From: an uncultured Oscillibacter sp.
GTDB taxonomy: Bacteria > Bacillota > Clostridia > Oscillospirales > Oscillospiraceae
DNA: 18,928 bases
Assembly: GCA_910585165.1 (NCBI GenBank)
Contig: CAJUBX010000043.1
Location: 1-18,928 of the forward strand
Direction: 5' to 3'
Shown piece after piece: positions 5,604 through 12,139 of the stretch. The translations under genes were made by a program, and so were the position numbers. Below the pieces are notes generated by a model. The model was not told the origin of the DNA. It saw nothing but the letters and a program-made list of their open reading frames with translations, and searched no databases. The first letter of the stretch is position 1. The number at the start of each line of letters is the position of its first letter.

Positions 5604-6563
5604 TCACTCCCGGCCGACTCCCATGTCCCAAAGCTCGTCCGCGTAGCCGTCCACCCACTTCACCCCGTGGGCGAACCACTCCTGCTTCTTATCCTCCGGG
5701 CCGGGCGGCAGGAGCACCAGTTTGGGCGGCGGCGCCGAATAGATGCCGCTCAGCAATGCCAGGTCCTCCGGATACCGGAACCAGAGGGACAGGTCCACCT
5801 GCGGGTGCTCCCGCCGCCACAGGGCGAATTCCGGCAGGAAATTCTGGTACTCCGGCATCTTGAGGCGCAAAAACGCCTCCTGGGGCAAAAGGAGCTGGGC
5901 CAGGCAGTACAGCCCGTGGGCCAGCGTGCAGAAGGGCCGTGTCCCCAGCACGTGTTTTTTGTCCTGGGGATAGCCCTTGCATACCGCCAGCAGGTCCCCT
6001 CCGCCCTTTTCCACGTCGCCCGCCGCCAGGTCCAGCAAAAAGGCGACGATTCCCTTTTCCAGCCGGGTGGACTTTTTTCTCTCCAGGAACCGCTCCCCGC
6101 CGGGGACGGCCCATTCCAGCACCGCCCCGTCTTTGTACCAAAGGCCAATCAGCAGGTGGGCGGCGGCGGGGAAAAAGGGGTCGCTGCAGTTTTGCACCTT
6201 CGCAAGCTCCGGGGGAAGAATCCGCTCCACCGCCCCGGTATTTCCGCAGGCCAGGCACTCCAGCGCGCAGTGGACGTTCCTCTCGTAGTTGTAGCCGCCG
6301 TAAATCACCGGCAGCATGGCGCTCTTGCCCCGCTGGCTGATCACCCGGCACAGCCCGGGCCAGTCCTTCTTTTGAATGCACTCCTCCGTCCAGGCGTTCC
6401 AGTCCCCCGGCGCCGGGGACAAAGAGGCGACGGAGGCCGTCTGATTGCGGAGCAGATACCGCAGCCGCTCCTTTCCCTCCGGCTCCCGGCCCTGAAAGGT
6501 GAATTTCGCCATGATTTTCCGGTACGTTTCCCCCATGGCCGCGAGATCGGTCTTCATCTCCAT
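5604..6563 (-). CDS. Hypothetical protein, possibly immunity-protein-like
   Basis: This 319-residue cytosolic-looking protein has no signal peptide or membrane segment. The middle is made of helical stretches with repeated A-L-x-x-L-A-x-G-D/N patterns: CALECLACGNTGAVERIL (about residues 98-115) and GIVAFLLDLAAGDVEKG (about 170-186). These are followed by a Leu-rich stretch, GLYCLAQLLLPQEAF. Such helical-repeat organisation recalls Imm49-type immunity proteins, but I cannot confirm this and would not name it so. No toxin gene lies next to it. The start at 6563 follows GGGAGGG with 7-nt spacing; an in-frame Met two codons later is an alternative. A MITE-like element lies 32 bp upstream, and I see no strong terminator downstream. 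Confidence 0.7.
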   Translation of the reverse strand: MEMKTDLAAMGETYRKIMAKFTFQGREPEGKERLRYLLRNQTASVASLSPAPGDWNAWTEECIQKKDWPGLCRVISQRGKSAMLPVIYGGYNYERNVHCALECLACGNTGAVERILPPELAKVQNCSDPFFPAAAHLLIGLWYKDGAVLEWAVPGGERFLERKKSTRLEKGIVAFLLDLAAGDVEKGGGDLLAVCKGYPQDKKHVLGTRPFCTLAHGLYCLAQLLLPQEAFLRLKMPEYQNFLPEFALWRREHPQVDLSLWFRYPEDLALLSGIYSAPPPKLVLLPPGPEDKKQEWFAHGVKWVDGYADELWDMGVGRE

Positions 6564-6592
6564 TTCGTTTCCCTCCCGGTATAGTCAGCGCC

Positions 6593-6812
6593 TTAGAGCC
6601 TATCCGCGAATAAGACGTGGGCAGATTGCGCCGTCAGATTTTTGCCCCAAGGGCATGTGACATCCCTAAGCGGCAAAGCCGCCAACGGCTGTCCGATCGC
6701 CAGACAAGGCGCTTTGACGCAGGCGGGCTGTCGCCCGGCAAGGAAAAGCAACGCAGAATGGCGGAAAATATGCAGGCAAGCTGTGTGCGGATTATTTGCG
6801 GATAGGCTCTTA
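6593..6812. mobile_element. MITE-like non-coding element with 18-bp terminal inverted repeats
   Basis: GAGCCTATCCGCGAATAA (6596-6613) is repeated inverted as TTATTTGCGGATAGGCTC (6792-6809), 17 of 18 bases matching. Each end is flanked by TTA (6593-6595 and 6810-6812), a plausible 3-bp target duplication. The 214-bp body has no convincing gene. It contains small hairpins such as GCGGC-AAA-GCCGC (6671-6683) and CGGGC-TGT-CGCCCG near 6725-6738. The right TTA is also the reverse complement of the argF stop codon, so the element ends exactly where argF ends. The size, terminal repeats and absence of a transposase indicate a miniature element mobilised in trans; the family is not identified. Confidence 0.75.
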
Positions 6813-7790
6813 TTTCATCAGCTCGTACAGTACGGCCTTGATGGTGTGCATCCGGTTCTCCGCCTCGTCGAAGACGATGGACCGGGGGGATTCAAACACC
6901 TCGTCCGTCACCTCCATGGCCTCCCGGCCGAAGCGCTCGCCCATTTCCCGGCCCACCTTGGTCTTGTGGTCATGGTAGGCGGGGAGGCAGTGCATAAAGC
7001 GGCATTGGGGCCCCGCCGCGTCCATCAGGGCCTTCGTGACCTGATAGGGCCCCAGGGCGGCGATGCGCTCCGCCCAGGCCTCCGCCGGCTCACCCATGGA
7101 GACCCACACGTCGGTATAGAGCACATCCGCGCCCTTTACCGCCTCCATGGGGTCCGTGAGGAATTCCAGAACCGCCCCGGTCTCCCCGGCAATGGCCCGG
7201 CAGGCCTCTACCAGGGCCGGGTCCGGCATGTACGCTTCGGGGGCGCAGGCCGCAAAGTGCATCCCCATCTTGGCGCAGCCTGCCATCAGGGAGTTGCCCA
7301 TGTTGAACCGGGCGTCCCCCAGGTACACCAGCTTCACGCCCTTCAGCCTCCCGAAATGCTCCCGGATGGTCAGAAAGTCCGCCAGAATCTGGGTGGGGTG
7401 GAACTCGTCGGTGAGGCCGTTGAAGACGGGAACCCCGGCGTTTTCCGCCAGCTCCTCCACAATCTCCTGCCCGAAGCCCCGGTACTCGATGCCGTCGTAC
7501 ATTCTCCCCAGTACCCGGGCGGTGTCGGCGATGGACTCCTTCACGCCGATCTGGGACCCGGTGGGACCCAGATAAGTAGTGCCCATCCCCAGGTCCCGGG
7601 CGGCCACCTCGAAGGCGCAGCGGGTCCGGGTGGAGGTCTTTTCAAAAATCAGCGCCACGTTCTTCCCCTCCAGATACCTGTGGGGAATCCCCGCCTTCTT
7701 CTTGGACTTCAGGTCCGCCGCCGTGTCCAGGAACTGCCCGATCTCCGCCGGGGTAAAGTCCAGCAGCTTTAAAAAGTGCTTTTGATTCAT
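6810..7790 (-). CDS. argF: Ornithine carbamoyltransferase
   Basis: ArgF condenses ornithine with carbamoyl phosphate to give citrulline in the cytosol. The 326-residue length is normal. Visible hallmarks are the carbamoyl-phosphate loop STRTR (residues 53-57, in FEKTSTRTRCAFE), DVLYTDVWVSMGE, and the ornithine-binding HCLPAYHD (about 267-274). I chose ATG 7790 because MNQKHFLKLLDFTP is the usual N-terminus and GGAAGG sits about 9 nt upstream. In-frame codons further up are inside or beyond that site. It is the last gene of the arg operon, separated from argD by 79 bp that hold a promoter and a hairpin. The name argF fits the biosynthetic context rather than catabolic arcB. The stop codon coincides with the flank of a MITE-like element, so no ordinary operon terminator follows. 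Confidence 0.97.
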   Translation of the reverse strand: MNQKHFLKLLDFTPAEIGQFLDTAADLKSKKKAGIPHRYLEGKNVALIFEKTSTRTRCAFEVAARDLGMGTTYLGPTGSQIGVKESIADTARVLGRMYDGIEYRGFGQEIVEELAENAGVPVFNGLTDEFHPTQILADFLTIREHFGRLKGVKLVYLGDARFNMGNSLMAGCAKMGMHFAACAPEAYMPDPALVEACRAIAGETGAVLEFLTDPMEAVKGADVLYTDVWVSMGEPAEAWAERIAALGPYQVTKALMDAAGPQCRFMHCLPAYHDHKTKVGREMGERFGREAMEVTDEVFESPRSIVFDEAENRMHTIKAVLYELMK

Positions 7791-7815
7791 ATGTATCATC
7801 CTTCCGTAACATCCG

Positions 7816-7878
7816 AAATGGGGCCCGGCGCACACCAGACCCCATTTTCATTATCGCATAATTTCCCGGTTATGCCAA
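7816..7878 (-). promoter_or_regulatory. Internal promoter and leader hairpin for argF
   Basis: On the minus strand TTGGCA (7873-7878, inside the last codons of argD) and GATAAT (7850-7855) are 17 bp apart. This is a good secondary promoter about 60 bp before argF. The transcript would begin close to an 8-bp inverted repeat, AAATGGGG/CCCCATTT (7816-7823 with 7840-7847). No U-tract follows it, so it is not an obvious terminator. I see no ArgR box here. Confidence 0.5.
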
Positions 7879-9048
7879 GACCTTTTTCATGATGGCAAGG
7901 CCCCGGTCCATCTCCTCCTTCGTGATGACCAGAGGCGGCAGCAGCCGCATTCCCGGCCCGGCGGTGAGAACCAGCAGCCCGTTTTCAATGAGCTTTGCGG
8001 CAATCTCCTTGTTGGTCCAGCCCTCCCGGACCTCGATGCCGATCATCAGCCCCAGGCCCCGGGTCTTCCCGAAGCAGGGAAGGTTCAGCGCCTCAATGCC
8101 CCTGCGGAGGTATTCGCCCTTCTCCCGGACCTGGCGCAAAAACTCGTCGCTTAAAATCTCCTGGACCACCAGGCCCGCCGCGGCGCAGACGGGGTTGCCG
8201 CCAAAGGTTGTGGCATGCATCCCCGGGCCCAGCACGTCTTTGCATTTTTCGTTTGCCAGGATGCCGCTCATGGGCAGGCCCCCGGCGATGCCCTTGGCGA
8301 AGCTCACCGCGTCGGGGAGAATACCGTACTGCTGGAAGGCAAAGAGGGTCCCCGTCCGGCCCACGCCGGTCTGGACCTCGTCCACCAAAAGCAGCCAGTC
8401 CTTCCCGGCGCAAAGGGCCTCCAGGGCCTTGACGTACGCCTTGTCCAGGGGCAGCACGCCCCCCTCCCCCTGGACCAGCTCCACCATCACGGCGCACACG
8501 TCTCCCTGGTCCTGGTCCTTAAGGGCCTCCAGGTCGTTGGCCGGGGCGTACCGAAACCCCTCGGTAAAGGGGAAGAAGTAGTTGTGGAACACGTCCTGGC
8601 CCGTGGCCTTCAAGGTGGTGATGGTCCGGCCGTGGAAGGAATTTTCCAGCGTGACGATGGTGCTTCTCCCCTGGCCGTACTTGTCGAAGCTGTACTTTCT
8701 CGCCAGCTTAATCATGCCCTCGTTGGCCTCGCCGCCGCCGTTGGCGAAGAAGACGGCGCTCTCCCCGGTGCGCTTGCAGAGAAGCTCCGCCAGCCGGGCG
8801 GGGGGCTCGGTGTAAAAGAGGTTGGATACGTGCCCCAGCTTTCCCGCCTGGTCCGCCACGGCCTCCGCCCAAAGGCGGTTTCCATAGCCCAGGGCGGTTA
8901 CGCCGATGCCGCTGGTAAAGTCGATGTACGCCCGGCCCTCCGGGTCGTAGAGGGTGGCGCCCTCCCCGTGGTCCAGCGCCACGGGGAAGCGGCCGTAGGT
9001 ATTCATGACATACTGCCGGGTCAAAGCCTTGACGGCCTCGGAAGTCAT
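7870..9048 (-). CDS. argD: Acetylornithine aminotransferase
   Basis: ArgD is a PLP enzyme that converts N-acetylglutamate semialdehyde and glutamate to N-acetylornithine. The 392 residues show the class-III aminotransferase pattern: YIDFTSGIGVTALGY (about 41-55), NSFHGRTITTLKATGQ (136-151), LLVDEVQTGVGRTG (220-233), the Schiff-base lysine in SFAKGIAGGLPM (Lys252), and HATTFGGNPVCAAA. The phosphate-binding region reads FFANGGGEANEG (100-111), where the family normally has N-S-G-A/T-E. The N-G-G-G-E version is unusual. The start overlaps the argB stop by 4 bp (ATGA), a sign of translational coupling. It is the sixth gene of the operon. Without assay, overlap with succinyl-diaminopimelate aminotransferase activity cannot be ruled out. 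Confidence 0.95.
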   Translation of the reverse strand: MTSEAVKALTRQYVMNTYGRFPVALDHGEGATLYDPEGRAYIDFTSGIGVTALGYGNRLWAEAVADQAGKLGHVSNLFYTEPPARLAELLCKRTGESAVFFANGGGEANEGMIKLARKYSFDKYGQGRSTIVTLENSFHGRTITTLKATGQDVFHNYFFPFTEGFRYAPANDLEALKDQDQGDVCAVMVELVQGEGGVLPLDKAYVKALEALCAGKDWLLLVDEVQTGVGRTGTLFAFQQYGILPDAVSFAKGIAGGLPMSGILANEKCKDVLGPGMHATTFGGNPVCAAAGLVVQEILSDEFLRQVREKGEYLRRGIEALNLPCFGKTRGLGLMIGIEVREGWTNKEIAAKLIENGLLVLTAGPGMRLLPPLVITKEEMDRGLAIMKKVLA

Positions 9049-9911
9049 AGGGTTTCCTCCTTTTTCATCATGGTGCCGATGCCCTCGTCGGAGAGCAGCT
9101 CAATGAGGATGGAATGGGGAATGCGGCCGTCCAGAATGTGGACCCGCTCCACGCCGCCGTGGATGGCGTCCACGCAGCATTGCATCTTGGGAATCATGCC
9201 GCCGGAGATGATCCCCGCCTCCACCAGGGCCGGAACCTCCCGGGTTCGGACCACGTGGATGAGGGTGGACTCGTCCTTGGGGTCCCGGAGAAGGCCCCGC
9301 ACGTCGGTGAGCAGAATCAGCTTCTCCGCCCCCAGGGCCTCCGCCAGCTTGGCGGCGGCGGTGTCGGCGTTGATGTTGTAGGCGGTGTCCTGGTCCACCC
9401 CCTGGGCCACGGTGGAGACGATGGGGATATAGCCGTTTTCCAGGGCGCTTTTCACCGGCTCGGGGTTCACCCCGGTAATCCGGCCCACCAGGCCGTATTT
9501 CTCGTCCAGCTGCTCCGCCTGGAACAGCTGCCCGTCCATGCCGCAAAGGCCCACGGCCCGGCCCCCCAGGCGGTTGAGCTGGGACACCAGGTCCTTGTTC
9601 ACCTTGCCGCAGAGGACGGCCTGGACGATGTCCATGGTGGTCACGTCGGTATAGCGCAGGCCGTCCACAAATTTGGACTCGTGGCCGATCATTTTCAGCA
9701 TGGCGGAAATCTCCGGCCCGCCGCCGTGGACCGCCACCACCCGGATGCCCACCAGGTTCAAAAGGATCACGTCGCTCATGACGGCCCGGCGCAGCTCGTC
9801 GGAGATCATGGCGTTGCCGCCGTACTTCACCACGACGGTTTTCCCCGTAAACTTCTGAATATACGGCAGGGCCTCAATCAGCGTTTGGGCCTGCTGTTCA
9901 TGGGAGGACAT
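9045..9911 (-). CDS. argB: Acetylglutamate kinase
   Basis: ArgB phosphorylates N-acetylglutamate, the second step of arginine synthesis and the usual point of feedback control in the cyclic pathway. The 288-residue protein has the amino-acid-kinase glycine loops KYGGNAM (about residues 29-35) and AVHGGGPEI (60-68). It also has GLCGMDG, the NINADTAAAKLAEAL substrate/nucleotide region and ISGGMIPKM near the C-terminus. An N-terminal helix (SSHEQQAQTLIEALPYIQKFTG) precedes the kinase core. In the family this extra helix is typical of hexameric, arginine-inhibited enzymes, so feedback inhibition is likely. The start follows AAAGGAGGG. It is separated from argJ by 47 bp containing a hairpin, and overlaps argD by 4 bp. 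Confidence 0.96.
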   Translation of the reverse strand: MSSHEQQAQTLIEALPYIQKFTGKTVVVKYGGNAMISDELRRAVMSDVILLNLVGIRVVAVHGGGPEISAMLKMIGHESKFVDGLRYTDVTTMDIVQAVLCGKVNKDLVSQLNRLGGRAVGLCGMDGQLFQAEQLDEKYGLVGRITGVNPEPVKSALENGYIPIVSTVAQGVDQDTAYNINADTAAAKLAEALGAEKLILLTDVRGLLRDPKDESTLIHVVRTREVPALVEAGIISGGMIPKMQCCVDAIHGGVERVHILDGRIPHSILIELLSDEGIGTMMKKEETL

Positions 9912-9931
9912 ATGGCTCCCTCCTTTCGTCC

Positions 9932-9956
9932 AAAGAGGGGACTTCCTCCCCTCTTT
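9932..9956. repeat. Intra-operon hairpin after argJ
   Basis: AAAGAGGGGA (9932-9941) and TCCCCTCTTT (9947-9956) form a perfect 10-bp stem with a 5-nt loop, 2 bp after the argJ stop codon and about 20 bp before the argB start. In the direction of transcription no U-tract of length follows (TTTGGACG), so it is more likely an mRNA-stabilising or partially attenuating hairpin than a full terminator. It shares a 14-base core with the hairpin after argG, in the opposite orientation. Confidence 0.6.
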
Positions 9957-9958
9957 TA

Positions 9959-11185
9959 TCAGGTTCTGTAGTCTCCGTTGATTTTGATATAGTCGTAGGT
10001 GATGTCGCAGCCCCAGCAGGCGCAGGAGGCCTCTCCCTCTCCCATGGAGATGTTGATTTCCACGTCGTGCTCGGTGAGAATCTTTTTGGCAAGCGCCTCG
10101 TCAAAATCCAGCCCCCGGCCGTTGGCGCAGACCTGGACCTCCCCGGCGGCGCTGGCGAAATGGACGGACACCCGCTCCGGGTCGAATTCCTCCCCTGAGT
10201 AGCCCATGGCGCAGAGGACCCGCCCCCAGTTGGCGTCCGCGCCGAAGACGGCCGCCTTGGTCAGCGTGGAGGACACCACGGACTTGGCGATGGTCTCGGC
10301 GCTTTTCTCGGACTTTGCTCCGGCCACATGGCAGGTAATCAGGTGCCGGGCCCCCTCCCCGTCGGAGGCCATCATTTTGGCAAGCTCCACGCAAAGGGCC
10401 TTCAGCGCCGCCAGGAAGGCGTCGTAGTCCTCCCCCCTGGCGGTGATGGGGGCGTTGCCCGCCAGGCCGTTGGCAAGGACCAGGCAGGTGTCGTTGGTGG
10501 AGGTGTCCCCGTCCACGCTGATGCGGTTGAAGCTCACCGCCGCCGCCTCCAGCAAAGCCGCCTTAATCATCTCCGGGGAGACGGCGCAGTCGGTGGTGAG
10601 GAAGCAGAGCATGGTGCCCATATTGGGGTGAATCATGCCGCTTCCCTTGGCCACGCCGCCAAGGCGCACGGTCTTTCCCCCCACCACGGTCTCCACCGCC
10701 GCCTCTTTTTTTACGGTGTCGGTGGTCATGATGGCGTGGCCCGCCGCGTCGCTGGCCTCCGCCGACCGCTCCAGGGCGGCGCACAGGGCCGGGACAGCGG
10801 CCTCGATGGCCTCCACGTTGATCCGCTGGCCGATGACCCCGGTGGAGGCCGCCAGCACGTCCTCCGCCCGGCAGCCGAGGGCCCTGGCGGCGGCGGCGCA
10901 CATGCGCTCCGCGTTTTCCTCCCCCTGGGGGGCGCAGGCGTTGGCGTTTCCGCTGTTGGCGATGACGGCCCGGGCCCTTCCGTCCGAAAGGTGCTTGAGG
11001 TCCACGTGGATGGGGGCGGCCTTGACAACGTTTTTCGTAAACACCGCCGCCGCCGCGCAGTCCGCGTCGGAGACGATGAGCGCCACATCCTTCTTCCATT
11101 CCGCGTGGGTCTTGACCCCCGCGTGGACTCCCGCCGCCCGGAAGCCCTGGGCGGCGCAGACGCCGCCGCCGATAAAGTTCAGCAT
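9959..11185 (-). CDS. argJ: Bifunctional glutamate N-acetyltransferase / ornithine acetyltransferase
   Basis: ArgJ moves the acetyl group from N-acetylornithine to glutamate, releasing ornithine and closing the acetyl cycle; many versions also acetylate glutamate from acetyl-CoA. The 408-residue proenzyme is cleaved in the family before a conserved threonine. Here the site is KGSGMIHPNMGTMLCFLTTD (about 180-199), giving a new N-terminal Thr191. The residue before the cut is Gly190 where most homologues have Ala. ARAVIANSGNANACAPQG (about 71-88), AASTGVIGQ and VDGDTSTNDT are also typical. I chose ATG 11185 because MLNFIGGGVCAAQGFRAAGVHAG is the family start and GAGG lies upstream. It sits 19 bp after argC. 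ArgJ probably removes the need for argA and argE, neither of which is seen here. Confidence 0.96.
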   Translation of the reverse strand: MLNFIGGGVCAAQGFRAAGVHAGVKTHAEWKKDVALIVSDADCAAAAVFTKNVVKAAPIHVDLKHLSDGRARAVIANSGNANACAPQGEENAERMCAAAARALGCRAEDVLAASTGVIGQRINVEAIEAAVPALCAALERSAEASDAAGHAIMTTDTVKKEAAVETVVGGKTVRLGGVAKGSGMIHPNMGTMLCFLTTDCAVSPEMIKAALLEAAAVSFNRISVDGDTSTNDTCLVLANGLAGNAPITARGEDYDAFLAALKALCVELAKMMASDGEGARHLITCHVAGAKSEKSAETIAKSVVSSTLTKAAVFGADANWGRVLCAMGYSGEEFDPERVSVHFASAAGEVQVCANGRGLDFDEALAKKILTEHDVEINISMGEGEASCACWGCDITYDYIKINGDYRT

Positions 11186-11204
11186 ATCCGTTCCTCGTAC
11201 TTTC

Positions 11205-12125
11205 TCAAAGGGCCAGGCCCTTGGTCTCGTCAAAGCCCAGCATCAGGTTCATGTTCTGCACCGCCGCGCCGGAGGCTCCCTTGCCCAGGTTGTCAAAGAG
11301 GGCGGTGACGGTAGAGCGCTCGCGGTTTCCCTGAACGAACAGATACAGCCCGTCGCAGCCCGCCATGGTATTGGCCGCCAGCATAGGGCCCTCCCATGCG
11401 GCGCGGACGCGGACCATACGGGAGTTCCCGCTGCCCTGGTAGTATTTTGTCAGGGCCGCAAGCAGGGCCTCCCGGTCCAGGAACAGGGGAACCGTCGTCG
11501 CCATGCCCTTGTAGTAATCCGCCACAACGGGAGAGAATACCGGCGGAACCGTCAGGCCGCATACCTTCTGCATTTCCGGCAGGTGCTTATGCTCCTGGCT
11601 CAATCCATAAATCCGGGGACTGTCCAGCTCCGGGCTCCTCTCCCCCTCGTACTGGGCGATCATCTTCTTGCCGCCGCCGGAGTAGCCGGTGAGGGAAAAG
11701 CAGCTCAGGGCCGCGTCCCGGGGCAAAAGCCCCATGCGCACCAGGGGATAGACGATGGAGATGAAGCCCGTGGCGTGGCAGCCGGGGTTGGCCACCCGTT
11801 TGGCGGTGCGGATCGCCTCCCGGCGCTCCGCCGACAGCTCCGCAAAGCCGTATGCCCACCCCTCCGCCGTCCGGTGGGCGGTGGAGCAGTCAATCACTCT
11901 CGTATGATCGTTTTCGATAAGGCTCACCGCCTCCCTGGCGGCGGCGTCAGGGAGGCAGAGGAACGCCAGGTCCGCGGCGTTGAGGAGCTTTTTCCGCTCC
12001 GCCGGGTCCTTGCGCTTTGCCTCGCCGATGAGGAGGAGCTCGATGTCCTCCCTTCCCGCCAGGCGGTCGTAAATCTGGAGGCCGGTGGTGCCCTCCCTGC
12101 CGTCGATAAATACCTTTGGTTTCAT
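11205..12125 (-). CDS. argC: N-acetyl-gamma-glutamyl-phosphate reductase, short (type 2)
   Basis: ArgC reduces N-acetylglutamyl phosphate to the semialdehyde with NADPH. The protein is 306 residues and begins MKPKVFIDGREGTTGLQIYDRL, the type-2 AGPR opening, rather than the longer (about 345-residue) type-1 enzyme. The catalytic cysteine lies in ANPGCHATGF (Cys116), with FSLTGYSGGGKKMI (about 163-176) and a QEHKHLPEM segment. It starts 14 bp after argH and is followed by argJ after 19 bp, so it is firmly within the operon. The upstream ribosome site (GGGAGG) supports the start at 12125. Confidence 0.95.
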   Translation of the reverse strand: MKPKVFIDGREGTTGLQIYDRLAGREDIELLLIGEAKRKDPAERKKLLNAADLAFLCLPDAAAREAVSLIENDHTRVIDCSTAHRTAEGWAYGFAELSAERREAIRTAKRVANPGCHATGFISIVYPLVRMGLLPRDAALSCFSLTGYSGGGKKMIAQYEGERSPELDSPRIYGLSQEHKHLPEMQKVCGLTVPPVFSPVVADYYKGMATTVPLFLDREALLAALTKYYQGSGNSRMVRVRAAWEGPMLAANTMAGCDGLYLFVQGNRERSTVTALFDNLGKGASGAAVQNMNLMLGFDETKGLAL

Positions 12126-12139
12126 GGCCCGCCTCCCTC

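Noticed and set aside
5490..6720. Shared 11-mer CAAGGCGCTTT near 5499 and 6703 as evidence of a second MITE copy
   Set aside because: Only 11 bases match and the 5490 region has none of the terminal repeats.
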